Source of the DNA: Viscum album
Taxonomy: Eukaryota; Streptophyta; Magnoliopsida; Santalales; Viscaceae
Reading direction: 5' to 3'
Assembly (NCBI GenBank): GCA_963277665.1
Contig: OY728158.1
Location: 602,354,818 to 602,418,817 of the forward strand
Length of the DNA: 64,000 bases
The notes under the pieces: model-generated
Seen by the model: the letters and a program-made list of their open reading frames with translations, nothing else
What the model was told of the DNA's origin: nothing
Databases searched by the model: none
Made by a program: the position numbers and the translations under genes
Shown here: positions 48,165-60,920 of the stretch, piece by piece
How positions within the stretch are numbered: the first letter of the stretch is position 1
Layout of the letters: every line of letters starts with the position of its first letter

Positions 48165-49755
48165 GAAACCATTGAATTTTGACTTGTTCATTTGAAATCT
48201 ATGAGATGCATCAAGAAATATTCAATGAAACAAGAATCACCATTTTTTACTATGTGGTAGCCGCTCTGGATAAAAAGAAAAGTTACAAATAGGGCAATCC
48301 AAACCTATGTAAGTGTTCTAAATAGATAAATTCCCCAGTCCAGGGAAGTTAATAATGGTCTACATTAGATCAGCTTTCATTTTGAACATTTTTTTGAAAG
48401 ATGCATCATATGTCTCAACACCGTTTCTCCATTACTCCTATAATTCTTCAATTAAAGGCTGCAAGTATGCATCGATATCATTTCCATGAATTTTTTTTCT
48501 AGGAATAATCATTAAAATGATAAAATACATTTGTTTCGTACACATCCACGGAGGCAGATTGTAAGGGATCAAAGTAACTGGCCAAATGCTACAACTGGTA
48601 CTCAAAGTCCCAAAATGGGTGGAATATATTGACATCCAATCCCAATCGAACATTCCTAGTATCATATGGGAAATATGGATGTAATTAATCAAATTTATTA
48701 TATGATTATAAATATCTTGGATGTCACATTAACCCATTATTTTTATTATCTACAAAATGCCACTTCATGTGTTTGACATTTTTCAATGACATGAATAATA
48801 TTTTTAATCGAGGATTTAAAGGAAAGTAACGCAAAACCTTTGTAGTTGTGTTCCCTTTCTTCTTATTCATGGTAGTATGTTGATTTATATTTCCAACATC
48901 ACCCATATACTTCTATCTAGAAGAAGAAAATTTCTTGAAATCCGGCCTGCTTGAAGCCTATTCCCAATAAAGCATACAATCATTGGGACACACATGCATT
49001 TTTGTATAATTCATATCGAGATTGTTATTTTTTTTCATATCATAAAAAGACTCAAGGATATTTTCTTCATGAAAAAAATCCCACAACAATTCCAATATCA
49101 TGCACATCACCTTATTTGTAATTTCACATAGCCATTTGATATAGTACAACTTCAGTAGAAAAGAAAGTTTTTAATATTTCAAACATCCACTATACAACTC
49201 TTGATTTCCATTGTCAACTAAACTATGAAACACATCTGTCTGCTCAGTGAAGTTTTCTCTTACATTAGTCTCCAAAAAATCAAGAGGAGGATCCATTGAT
49301 ATGTAACAATCTTGATCTGATTTTCATATAGTCTAAAAAACATCACTCATCACATTTCTATTTTTAGAACCATAAACTGGTTGTTATGATATGTTTTGAT
49401 GTTGATGTTGGTGTCTTGTAATGCCGAATGAATCATTTATAAGGTTTTACATTTCATTCTCTATTGTAACCAAAGATGGGAGATCATTCTGTGGATTTAC
49501 ATCGGTGCTAAACCTTTCTGTAATGTTCGATTCTCCGTTCCAAATACAACACAAATAATGAGCAGAGAATTGCTTCAATATCAAGTGTTCATGAACTTTA
49601 TCTCTCTTCAATCATCTTCTAAATTTACATTTTAGACATGGACATCTTATTCTGCAATTAATAGATAGATTGGAAATTGAAAAATCTAAAAACTCTTCCA
49701 AACCCTTAGTAAACAGAGGTGTGTTCCACAGTAATGTGATACAGCTTTTATCCAT
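48165..49755 (-). pseudogene. CACTA F TNP2 transposase, 5' half
   Basis: Starts at the minus-strand ATG 49755 (MDKSCITLLWNTPLFTKG). Residues about 15-75 match the transposon-associated domain (KGLEEFLDF; IRCPCLKC; VHEHLILKQF). Next come the zinc-ribbon-like MHVCPNDCMLYWE (48995-48958), MKWHFVDN, RNVRLGLDVN and the transposase core (ASYFDPLQSA ... GNDIDAYLQPLIEEL at 48692-48438). After that come VETYDASFK, INFPGLGNLS and LDCPICNFS, to the copia E insertion site. TNP2 binds element ends and cuts at the CACTA termini. Stops and frameshifts are present, and it continues at 36048. Confidence 0.85.
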
Positions 49756-51340
49756 ATATATCACAATGTGCCTAAAAATTAGGAAAAAAATTAAAACACA
49801 TAACTATTACTAAATAGGAAAAGTGATTCATATGTACTAGTTGAAAAAATATGAATATGTTAAATAATCATACACTAACTTTTAAATGTACGTATAACCA
49901 TCTGTGAAATAATAATTAAAAACACTTCTGAAAAATAATAAAACTTTTTGGACTATTAGAATATGTTGATGAAGAAATTGGTGTAGAGTAGTGAACTTCA
50001 ACACTTCTGTAATTAATACAGAATAAGGAAATAAAGGGAAACTAGAAATGCCTCAACAAATCAGTATAATGAATCCATGAAGTTCTAAATGTCTTTCTTA
50101 TTCTTTATCCACTTCTTTCCTTAGCTTCTATTTATAGAAAAAACAAAAATGGATAACATTATTTAGAAATCCATTGAATCTTATACACATGGGCATTTCC
50201 TAATTTTTCATCATACATTTAAAACCCAAAAAATGTAAAATCCAAAGAATATACAAGCAATATAATATTAAAATCACAATCAATAAAGAAGGTTAATAAT
50301 ACATTTCTATAAACCAGGAACATCCTTTTTAGGTAAGGAAAATGCTTAAGCCATGGAGTACCCACAACTATAAATCAATTTAGTTGAAAACATCACGTGT
50401 AACTCATTTATTTTAGAGAAAACAATCATTATAATTTTATCAAACATGAAACATGCATATAATTACATTTGAAATTAAAATACCTTATCACTAGTAATTC
50501 TATTGATTTTTACATAAGGAAGAAATGGGAAAGTAGTGTTTTTCCACGATAAAACCATTACAAGTATCTTATAAATTAATTTTCTAGTTAATAAAAACAA
50601 GTTTAAAAATACAATCATTAAAATAAATCCCAAATAAAAATAAGGGTATGGAGACACCTACCTTAATGGAAAAAATCACATCACCTTCGATGAATAGTAG
50701 AATACGAGGTCATAGTAGGAAATTCACAATACCTAGAAAACAGAAACCCCCATTCAAGACATCCCTAGACTTGAGGTTCAAACACCATGGCGGCTAGGGT
50801 TAGAGAATAAGTGAGAACCAAGGAAGAAATAAAAAGAATAAGGAAGGATAAGAGTGAAGAGATAGTCACCTTATGATTTGAATGAGAAACCACTAATAAA
50901 TCACCTAGATTACACTATGGAAGGATAGGAAAGGGAGAGAGTTAGTAGGGGTAAGACTCTTGAACTTCCTATTCAAAGTGGGGAATGAAATTATATAAAA
51001 AATAAAATAAATAAAAAAATAAAAAAAAACAAAAAAAAAACAAAAAAATAAAAAAAATAAAAAATAAAAAATAAAAAAATAAAAAAATAAAAAAATAAAA
51101 AAATAAAAAAATGAAAAAATAAAAAAATAAAAAAATAAAAACAATTCCCCATTTCAAGTAGGTTTCATTATTTACCAACCCAGTTTACTTTTATGGTTTA
51201 CAAAACCACATGGAAACCTTACATCCTGGAAAAGTATTTAATATCTTATATTTTTCATCCCAAAACACTTTAAACTTTATACAATATATAATATAATAAA
51301 TTTATACACATAAAAGCGAGAATAGGGTGTTACGACATAT
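49756..51340. other. Upstream of TNP2: AT-rich DNA with a possible gypsy-type LTR end
   Basis: No gene. At about 51327-51336 the sequence AGGGTGTTACG reads CGTAACACCCT on the minus strand, like the start of the gypsy LTRs here, so a decayed solo LTR may end there; I could not find the other end. A CTAGGGTTAGAG sequence near 50795 is telo-box-like. Confidence 0.3.
50992..51140. repeat. AAAAAAT microsatellite
   Basis: Long A-rich run with a 7-bp period (AAAAAAT repeated about eight times at 51070-51137), preceded by irregular AAAAC/AAAAT. Frames reading Phe/Leu-rich protein from it are artefacts. Confidence 0.9.
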
Positions 51341-53690
51341 GGTGTAATCCTACGAGGCTTGTTATACTCACACCCTATAGCCACCCTTATGGTGTATATA
51401 CATTTTTTATTATTTTTCTCGATTAAAGGAAAGGATCCTCTATGAGGTAGTGGGTATATTGTATTTTTTGGGGGTTTTGGAGGAGGTGGATAGGTGGTAG
51501 ATACCCCTTATTCACACAATGATGAGTTACAATGGCTCATGTTTTGGTTATTTTTGGACATTTATTTTGGTATCTCATGAATATTCATCCTAATAGGATT
51601 ACCATCACATTGTTTCCTTTCTTTTAGAATTATTGATGTACACGTTTTTTATATTTGAATAGGCCTTGTTGTTTAATTTTGACTTTGAGTCTCTATTCCA
51701 TGTTGGGTTATATGTTATTTCAAAACTTCTTATCTTGTATAAGACCCACCAATTTAATGGAAGGCTATTATGATTTTTGGGGTGAAACCCACTTGTCTTG
51801 TATTATATTTTATTAGGTGAAATCTTTCCCAATAGAGTATGTTTGATTCTTAGTAACTAATTTCTATCCCGTGGTGATAAAAAATCCACCTTAGGCCTTA
51901 TAATTGGATGAATCATGGATTCAAAGGGGGAATCTTGGATTTTTTTATTACATGTGGGATAATAAAACTTCTTCCTTTCTCCATTTCTATTAGATGAACT
52001 TCCAGAATGGTTCTTTACTTTAAACTTATTATCAAAGACTCCAAGATCATTGACTATTCAATAACTCTATTTATAAATTTCCAGTATAACATAAAATTCC
52101 TTTATAAATATTGACCTCCTAGATTTATAATGTATTATAAAGACTTGTATTTAATCAATTATAAAATCTATCAATATTACTTTCTAGATAAATGAAAAAT
52201 ATAAAAGCATACCTTTCTAACTAAGTAAATTTAACTTCATATATCATAGTGGATACATTATTCTTCTACTTTAGTTCAAGGAATTTTCATCTCATCATGA
52301 TTTTTACATTTTGAGTGAAGTATTTCTTAAGTAAATACCTCATGAAATCACACCATAACATAGATTAAATGTCTTCTTCATTATTTATATTATTTATTAA
52401 TTCACACCATTGATCAAAATTTCCTTCTAGATGATAAATTGTTTAAAAAAAATTCAAATGTTCCTAGTGTTCCCCTATACTAAATATCTTTTCTAATGAT
52501 GATACCCACCATTAAACTATAACTGAATCCACAGGTCCACAAAATAAAATAGGTCATTTACTCAGGTCAATTCCACGATGAAGTATGACTTTCCATATGT
52601 TTATGGTAATTATCCACAACTTGGGTCTTTGTGTTAATACAACCATGATGTTTTCAATATTAACACCCATGAAGTTTTTGGAATATGTGGATAATCATCA
52701 CATTGACTATTCTATCCACCAAATCAGGAATTCTTATTAGTGAATCTCTTTCATTCATCCATATTAGAAATTTAAAAATAAATTTGAGTATAAAATTCTA
52801 TCCCCATATACTAATGCTAGCTCCATATAACTAAGGGTTTTCTCCAATGGTTTTTATCCCAATTACCTAATGTTACTAGGTGATCTGATATATAATACTA
52901 TGAAGCAGTTTGAATTATTATTACTAAGTATTTACAATTTTCTTTCTAAATAACCATATTTAACTGGTTAAATTCAGGAACCCCTTGACATTAAAAACTA
53001 CCACTTACCTATTTGCAAAAAAAACATGAACACAAGTTTTTTACAAGGTTAACACTCGATGTGAGTGACTTTTTCCTCACCACGCACAAGATAATTCTAA
53101 TGCATAAATGTATCAATAATGTAATAAAGTGATTACAGTAGGGTATGTATCATCCTTAACCTAAACCCATTCCCCAATAAAAAAGTATCCTCCCTTTCTT
53201 GATATTAGATCCATATGGTTTACAATTCTGTATAAATTAGAAATGAAAATACCTTTCATGATCTCTATCATGATTCAACACAAAAGATAGATCTTCCCCT
53301 TGATCTTTCATAATATTCAAAATAAATTCAATCTCCCTCCTAATTTAAGAACTTGAGGTACAAATGATTTAATAAACATTTTTAAATTTCTAGTCTTATT
53401 TAATTCCTCAGAACACACTATTATTAAAATCATTTCCTCATATTTAAATCTCAAAATACCTTGAAGATATTTTACAATATTAAAAATTAGAAAGTATATG
53501 AAAATTTGTAACAAAATGATCTCTATATTTGAAACTATTCAAAATGATAATCTTGAAATCATATAGTTTTTTCATCATAATTAGAGCAAAAAATTTAATT
53601 TTTTGAATCTCTATAAATATCATAAATATATTCTATGAATATATATATTTAAATAATATCAAAATCATCTTCACGAATCAAAAAATCTTA
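51341..53690 (-). pseudogene. Heavily decayed sequence including a gypsy gag relic
   Basis: Around 52560-52490 the minus strand reads DPVDSVIV-stop-WWVSSLEK. This aligns with the Gag segments of A (NPLVYGHCISTTKMIF) and G (LVDGKWISTTEKIF). Pieces near 52330-52280 resemble the FLKKYF part of Gag. No frame stays open. The flanks (51341-51950 and 52600-53690) show nothing I recognise. It may be a gypsy inserted in CACTA F or part of its long leader. Confidence 0.35.
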
Positions 53691-53942
53691 CAACAGAGGG
53701 GCGATGAGGCTCAGGACCAACTATGAGAAGCGGTGAGGCTTGGGACCGGCGGTGAGGTGCGGCGATGCTTAGGACCATAGGCGAGGTATGACAGTTAGAG
53801 GAAGTTAGGGTTGGGATATGGGGGGTCGTGGGGGTCGGGGGATTGTGGGGTTCGGGGGAGAAGTGTCGGTGTTTTGAAAAAAATGATAGTTTTAGTGGCA
53901 GTTTTTAACAAACCACCGCTAAATGCTGTTTTTGGTTTAGTG
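53691..53942. repeat. CACTA F right terminal region, GC-rich with G-runs
   Basis: Contains repeated GAGGCTYRGGACC-type boxes (53707-53775), five G runs of 4-6 bases at 53820-53858, then GTTTTAGTGGCAG, CAAACCACCGCTAAA and the terminus TTTGGTTTAGTG. The CCACCGCTAAA box is shared with the left end (about 32396-32406). It would be the promoter/leader side of the minus-strand TNP2 gene. Confidence 0.6.
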
Positions 53943-54249
53943 TGAATTAGAATTATTGTGAGTTTTGGTTTGGGAACTTAGGGAAACTGTGTTAGAGCGT
54001 CTCGAGTTCACTTCTCAAAGCTGGGGACCGAGTGATGGTGTGGTGGTCGACATATCTATACATCAGGACTCTGACTTCATACTTGTTGACTCAACATGTT
54101 GAGATATCATTTTTCGGGAAATCAATGGCACATGAATCATATAGGATTAAGTATTTTCACTATTTATGTCCTTGTGTCATCTCCCTATATATTCTCATCA
54201 AAATTTTCAATATCTTGGTAATTTTAAAGATATATTCATGATGGAATCC
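53943..54249. other. Sequence before the gypsy H gag relic, no gene assigned
   Basis: A 69-codon frame at 54032 matches nothing recognisable. The stretch may be the leader of element H, but no primer-binding site is visible. Confidence 0.3.
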
Positions 54250-55200
54250 AATTTTAATGATGATGTAGAGCTGTGATGATGACTAGTTGAGTGAGGATAC
54301 CCCAGTTCAGGGTCCCTATGATAGCTAATATAATATCAAGGATAAAATTTAAGATCTAATTCATGAGCTGGTTTTTCTTGTTGGCCAATGAGAAATTCTT
54401 CTACCCATTTAGAAGTAAGAGGACCCACACCTAGTGGGCCAGTTTGAGGTTTCTTGCGAGGATAAATTACTATTCGTTCAAATTTTTTAGGATGACTATA
54501 CATATAGACCGATCATGCTTCTAGTATATGAGGATCACAGGCCACCCATATTCTAGGGTGAGGCAGACTCTTATGAATCAGAAGTTTGGTTGGAGTATAT
54601 GGTTCAAGTTTTCTATCATATGTGAATTCCACCCAAGATGATGGTCATGTTTTTAACCATCCTTTTCTGTAGGGTAGCCAGAAGTTGGTGGGGTTTTGTT
54701 TCCTAGGTGTATGATGGGGAAAAATCTATTAGGAAGAGTTTGAGTGCATTTTCCACAATGAGTTTTATACCTCCATTAGACCACTAGTTCATGTTTAAGA
54801 TCTTCTTGATGAAGATCGGTATATAGAGAGCTTCTTGGGAAGGGATAATTGGGTAATTATAGTTGACAGTGGACCTCCTGGGGATGAACCATCTGTAAAG
54901 GCTAATAGGCATCAGTCTTTAAGCTCTCAGTTCAAGAGGCATACTCACATGGACTCAAATATGAGGATTTTTAGCACAGTAGAAGCATAGTGGACCCTAT
55001 CATATTTGAAGGTTCTTCAGATCGAATGTCTTATATAATATCTAGATGTCATTTTGGGCATGGGAGATGTTATGCCTGTGATGAGTCAGGTTATTATTCT
55101 CAAGATTTTCTGACTCATTAAGCTTAAGGATAGACAACTTAAGCTTTCAATCCAAGGACTCTAGATATAGTACTAGGTATGACCTATATCTCTTTTTTCT
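54250..55200 (+). pseudogene. Gypsy H: plus-strand Gag relic with a decayed zinc knuckle
   Basis: At about 55044-55109 the plus strand reads CHFGHGRCYACDESGYYSQDF. This is the double knuckle seen in chromovirus Gags (CxxxHxxxCYxCGxxGHxxxDC), with His changed to Tyr (CAT to TAT) and the last Cys to Phe. The upstream sequence looks like Gag but every frame is broken. It is cut off by the LTR of gypsy G at 55741. No LTR of its own was found, and the orientation is opposite to A, B and G. Confidence 0.55.
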
Positions 55201-55740
55201 TTTTTTTTGATTCATTTATTTTTTGAATAATGTATTTTTTCTATGGGTTATCCCCATGTTAGTGTGGTTAATAGCAAATTCAATCATGGGAGTAAGTGGG
55301 ACACTTTCCCCCCATCAATATGCATTCTCTTGTGACATGATTTAAAGCTGTGTGGGTTAGTTAGTGACACCCAGAGTGGGTAGTTTCAAGGTGTGGAAGA
55401 TGAGTTCCTTTGATTTATATGTTTGAGGTCTCCTTGAATGTGATAGGTAATCAGTTTAAAATATGGTTGTGGAGAATTGTTGGGAAAATGGAAGGATAAA
55501 TTAAAGAAGTGGAGTCTTATGACTTAGAGGTGTCAGAGTGATCCGTGGTACGACCCATGACTTTCCACTCTAGCTACACAAAGGTGTAGATTACTCCAAT
55601 CTTTACACATCCATTTTTTATGACCTAGTGATTCTAGTGGATCCTTTAGATTAGCCTTCACATCTAAATAATCTCACTGAGTAAGTTTCTAAGATGGTAC
55701 TTCGCTTTGGTTAGTGTGACGTGACTCTTAGAGAAGAGAT
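55201..55740. other. Spacer between gypsy H gag and gypsy G LTR
   Basis: No ORF. It may be decayed pol or leader sequence of H, but no motif is readable. Ends GAGAAGAGAT directly before G's LTR. Confidence 0.3.
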
Positions 55741-58700
55741 TATAATATCCCATACTTTACATGTAGATAATACTTCAACATTTAAGAATATTTATTACAT
55801 AACATAACAAAAACTACGCCAGGACTGTATGGGTTTAATGTCTTTAGAAACTGAGAAACATAAACAACTGGTTCATAAAACATGTTAAATAGTGAGCTCA
55901 AATTCTCAATAAGGTTAAAAAAGGAAAATATCAATCATATCATAATCATAAGAACATAACATTTTAAAATCTTATCCTGATTATAAAAGATCATAATATC
56001 ATGTCATTGGATAAATCATAAAAGTGAAATGTAATCCAAATAGTCATTACATAAGACATGAAATTTCATGGAATACACACATAGGAACATAAAATCAATT
56101 AATATCAGTCAAGGCTCATTTCCATAACCATTATAGTGGACAAATTCCATTACTAAACTGAGTTCACTCCTCGTTCCAACCCTGTATTACTGATCCAAAT
56201 TTATATTCCGTTCTAGTCATTTATATCTAATGAGATATAAATATTTACCCAATTAATTTAAGGGAGATATAGATTACACCCATCTCATAATTAATCCATT
56301 CTTACGTGTTCCACAAAAAATATAAAACCATTCACTATAGCATAACCAATGAAATAAAATGGGTTTCTTAAACACCATTCCATCATAATTGATATAAAAC
56401 AAATGTTTTTACTAAATCACATTACATAATAAACAAAATAAAATAATAGTAATAATTAGGATAGAAATATAAATCTATTTAAAGAGTTCCATCTTGGATG
56501 GAAAATAATATTTAGAAAACAGTTGAAATTAATTATTTAGGAAAATATCATTTCTTCTTCAAAAGAGTTTTCTTTTCACAAAATGACATGAAATTTTAAA
56601 AGAAAAGAATTTAGTTTAAAATAAACTAGAAATCATGTAGAGAAAGATTCTGGGAAATAAGGTTTTATGTAATCATAAAAGTCCATTCATGCTGTATAAT
56701 TTAAAAAAACATTCTCCTCATACTTGTACCGGAAAGTCAAAAAGTACCTCAAATCAAATAACGATAAAATATTCATTTCATACCATTTAATAAAAAATTC
56801 ACCAAAGGGTAAAATTAACTTTAAACAATTATAGAAGAATATAAAGAATATTTTGAAACATATATTTAGGAAACATGGACATGGATGATAAATATACCCC
56901 AATAAATACTTATGAATAAAGAATCTCGGATAAAAATGAGATTTGGAAAGTTATCCCTTCCCTTAGGTCTGATATTATTCATATATATTTGAACATCATG
57001 TATAATGATTTATATAATGTTAATTATTTATTCCAGAATCATAATCATTTTTATTACTATATTTATGATCATATTTTCATCCATTTGTTAGTAACATTTC
57101 ATTGTTACTCGTTATTTGGGTATTAACTACTTAATGTTCTCATCCACTTTTTGTTAGATAAGTTCTTATTCTATTTTTAGGTTATAGGTATATCATTTAA
57201 ATAATGATATTAGTATAATATATATCATATTTATTCATTCAATTCATTTATATAATCATTCTTTAATGAATATTATGTATAATGAATCATATCGCATAGT
57301 GGAGATGGTAAGCCGTACGTACGCTCGAACGATGACATCGTTCCCATAACTGTTGAATGGTATTAAATTGGATTGTGTGTAATATTTAAGAATTAGTAAC
57401 ATGTTATAATAATCCTATATATATATATTATTTATATTATTATACCCTTCCAAGTAAGGTGGTGGTGAAAAACAGATTACACCACGGCGTGAAGACAGTA
57501 AGTCGTAGGCACGAACATGCTGTGTATATAATTTTTCATAGGTTGGATATAAGGTGAAATATGGTTGTTTAATATTTATAATAAAATATAATTATATGAG
57601 TGATACTTATTGTATTACTTTATAATGAAAAAACTAATAAATATTAAGTATAAGTAGAAAGAATTTTGAAAGAATCGATAGAAGAGATGACCTCTTCCTC
57701 GACGTGCTTCCTCTAAATCTCTTCTTAGAGAACTAGAGTTGGTCTTTGAAGATGAAGAGAACCTATATAATTAAAAAATGGAAGTTTATAAGGAAAAAGG
57801 TCAGGGGATTACCAATATAGAAGGCTCAAAATTATGTGAAGAGGTGAGGGAGGAGGTGACCTTTTATAATTGAGGTGAGGGGCAGTTTTGGAAACTCCAT
57901 AAATAATAATTTATAGTAAAATAAAAATATACCCAAAAAACATCCAAAATGTCCCAATTTAAAAGATGATATGAGATAGGTTTTGTAATATTATAAACTA
58001 ATAAATTTTTGACAAGTTATTTTGTGAATTTAAACCATATCTTTTTAATTAAAACTTAGTTATTCTATTTAATTTTAATTGTGGTAATAACATTCTAAAT
58101 ATTTAATGGTTATAAACATTTATTTATATGGGTTTAATTAAAAAAAAAGGATACTTTATGAAATTTTAAATCTTATAATTATAAATTTTTAATTTTTAAA
58201 TATTTTATGATTTTTAAATAATTTAATAATATTTTATTTTCATAAAATATCAAGTGTTAATTTTGACACTATTCATTTATTTGACTTTAAATAAAATCCA
58301 AACAGAGGATAAAATTGAACCAAATTATTTAATAAACTCCTAACATGTCATAGTAAGATTAAAAATTAGTGGATCACATTAATTAGTTCATAAGAGTTTC
58401 CATTTTTTTGATATTTCTATTAAACAAATAACTTCTACATCAATATTGTATCATCATTAATGGTAATTATTTAATCTCAAAAAATTATAAATAAATTTAT
58501 ATGATATTGGAAATTCATTTAGATTTCAAGATACTATCTATAGTCTATATTACCTCATATTTATCCATATATTAAAATTAATATACTTATATAAAATGAG
58601 ATTATGACATTTTGTCACATTCATTAGTTTTTACTGTATTCATGTCATATTCATAGGTAATTGGCCATTAAGTTTTTTAATTTCAAAAAATAGATGATTA

Positions 58701-59704
58701 TGGTAGAATTTAGTCACAGAATACAATTTTTATAGGTGTTAAGGTTATTTTATAATATTATTTTTACCTTTAATTACCAGATTTACCTTTAACCATGGTA
58801 ATAAAAATAATTACCAAAGTTACTATTCCTAATGCCCAAAAATAAAAGTATCCTATTAACATAATTTGGACCTATTGATTTCAAATATGGAATCCATTTT
58901 ACAAAATTAAAAACATAGAAGTTTCATTGAATAATTAAAAATTAATCCTGTTGTTGAAATGAGAAAACGAGTTTTAAAAGGTAAAATATTGCAAAAGATT
59001 GAAATGTTTTTACATCTGAATTTAATGTAAAATTAATTCCAATGACCTAAATTACATTAAATGGTAAAAATATATTTTATTTATACTTTTAAACCATTCA
59101 ATAATATAATTTAATCATATAAATTATTTCAACGAAAAAATTTATTTTCTATTAATATTTAGCGTATTTTTATTATTCATCAAAACTTGAAATTTATCAA
59201 AAAATATTAGAAATTCACCCAAAGTAAATTTTTATATACTGATTAAAAATAACATGTTTATGTGAGAAAATATTAATTTAAAAGTGGTTATTCATTCAAA
59301 TATATAAAATGAAACTTTAAAAAAAATATGTTTTTATACATCAAATAGGGTTTTATTCATAGTATATGTCTAAAATATCCATTGGATTAATATAAACTAT
59401 ATTTTATTAAGTATATAACACATATATATCACATTAATTTCATTATAAAAATTAATTCACTAAAAAATACAAATATTTAATTGATTTATATTTTTCATAA
59501 ATAATTGATTGCAAAAGAATTCTTAATGCATTTTCATAAGTTAGTTACAATTATTCCCGCTACCCAAATAGCTAGGATTTAAAGATAATTTTATACGAAG
59601 GGAATCTAGAGGTTCATTTAAACTCATTATTTTTTGCGTGTAATGAACTGAAGAATAAAAATTATTTAAAGAAAATATTTCATAAAAGACATCCGAGTGT
59701 TACA
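55741..59704 (-). repeat. Gypsy G 3' LTR
   Basis: 3964 bp, starting TATAATATCCC (A: TATAGYGACCC) and ending GAGTGTTACA beside the TTCTACTGCCCATAAA purine-tract complement (A: TTCTACCCCCTTAAAA). It contains two of the ~190-bp modules, at 57281-57316 and 57471-57510. No genes. Confidence 0.88.
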
Positions 59705-59789
59705 TTCTACTGCCCATAAACTGAATTTTGCCCTCAAAATTTATCACATGGAAACAAACAGACGAGGATACCTCTATCTCATCATATCC

Positions 59790-60920
59790 TCAATTTCCCA
59801 TGTATCTTATTAAAATTGGTGGTTCCTCCATAAAACATTAACCAAGCGAGTGGTTTTGTTTTGTAGAACTTTTTCTCTATGATCTAGAATCTCTTTCGGT
59901 TATTCTTCATAAGAAAGATATTGCTCTAGAGGTATGAATTCTGAGCTTAGTACATGTAAAGAATCTTGTATATACTTTCTTAGGAGAGATACATGGATCA
60001 GATCATGAACTTAATAGAGATTTTGTGGAAGTACCAATCGTCAAGCTACCTTTCTAACATGATCTAGAATTTCAAAAGGACCGATATACCTAGGTATTAT
60101 CTTTCCCTTCTTTCCAAATCTCATTCCTTTATTACAATGAGATATCTGAAAGAACACCTTATCACCCACTTCAAATTCTAGGTTTTTTATTTGGTTATCA
60201 GTATAATTTTTATGAACTCTAAGATCCACTTATGTTTTGTTTAATATATATAACCTTTTCTGCCATTTTATCAACAAGATCAGGTCCTAATAGCTTTCTT
60301 TCCCTAACTTTATCCCAACAAGTTGGAGTTTTTCACTTCTTTCCATAAAGTCCTTCATAGTGTTCCATATGAATGCTAGACTGAAATATTTTATTATTAG
60401 AAAATTCTACCAAAGGTAGGTGTTGATCCCAACGACCTTTGAAATACAAATAGAACATTCTCAACATGTCTTCCAATGTTTAAATTGTCCTCTTAGACTG
60501 ACCATCTGTTTGAGGATGATAAGTAGTGATGACACTTAACTTTGTATCTAGAGCATACTGAAGGCTTCTCCAGAACATAGAGGTAAAACTTAGATCCTGA
60601 TCAAATATAATGGAAATTGGTACTCCATGTAATCTTAAGACTTCCTTTATATATATCCTGGAAAGTTGTTCAAGAGAGAAATCCTCTATAATAGAAATGA
60701 AGTGTGTGAACTTCGTAAGGCGATCAACTATAACCCATATTGCATTATTGCCTTTGGATGTTTTGTGAAGTCTGATGAAAAAGTCCATAGTCATGTTTTC
60801 CCATTTCCATTATGGTATGAGTAATGGTTGTAACATCTCCTTATACTTCAGTCTCTCATCTTTAACTTGTTGAAAAACCAAGCATCAAGAGACATATTTG
60901 GAAACTTCTCTTTTCATGCC
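59790..60920 (-). pseudogene. Gypsy G integrase and chromodomain
   Basis: From the right: EYFWWDGMKREV near 60940-60900, then a well-preserved core at 60794-60480 ([60 protein letters not shown]). The first two catalytic Asp are present; the catalytic Glu is Lys (AAG). After a TAA for Gln, TLEDMLR and LPLVEFS follow. Then comes GDKVFFQISHCNKGMRFGKK and GKIIPRYIGPFEILDHV (60165-60041). Last is a chromodomain (KEILDHREKVLQNKTTRLVN, VLWRNH) to about 59800, with one CAA-to-TAA stop just before it. Confidence 0.88.

Larger units (their letters stand above)
32307..53942 (-). mobile_element. CACTA F: En/Spm-type DNA transposon, split by copia E
   Basis: Left terminus CACTATAAAAAATTG at 32307 and right terminus ...TTTGGTTTAGTG ending at 53942, which reads CACTAAACC from the other side. 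The flanking triplets are GGA and TGA, so no exact 3-bp duplication survives. Subterminal boxes such as CCACCGCTAAA and GTGGTTTAAAC occur at both ends. Between them the minus strand encodes TNP2 from 49755 down to about 34140, and then a second transposase-like gene. Without copia E the element is about 9.5 kb. The pairing of these two ends is inference: they share only the CACTA start and subterminal boxes, and gypsy-like debris lies near the right end. Confidence 0.7.

Noticed and set aside
50905..51178. Phe-rich 'membrane protein' ORFs
   Set aside because: Translation of an AAAAAAT microsatellite.
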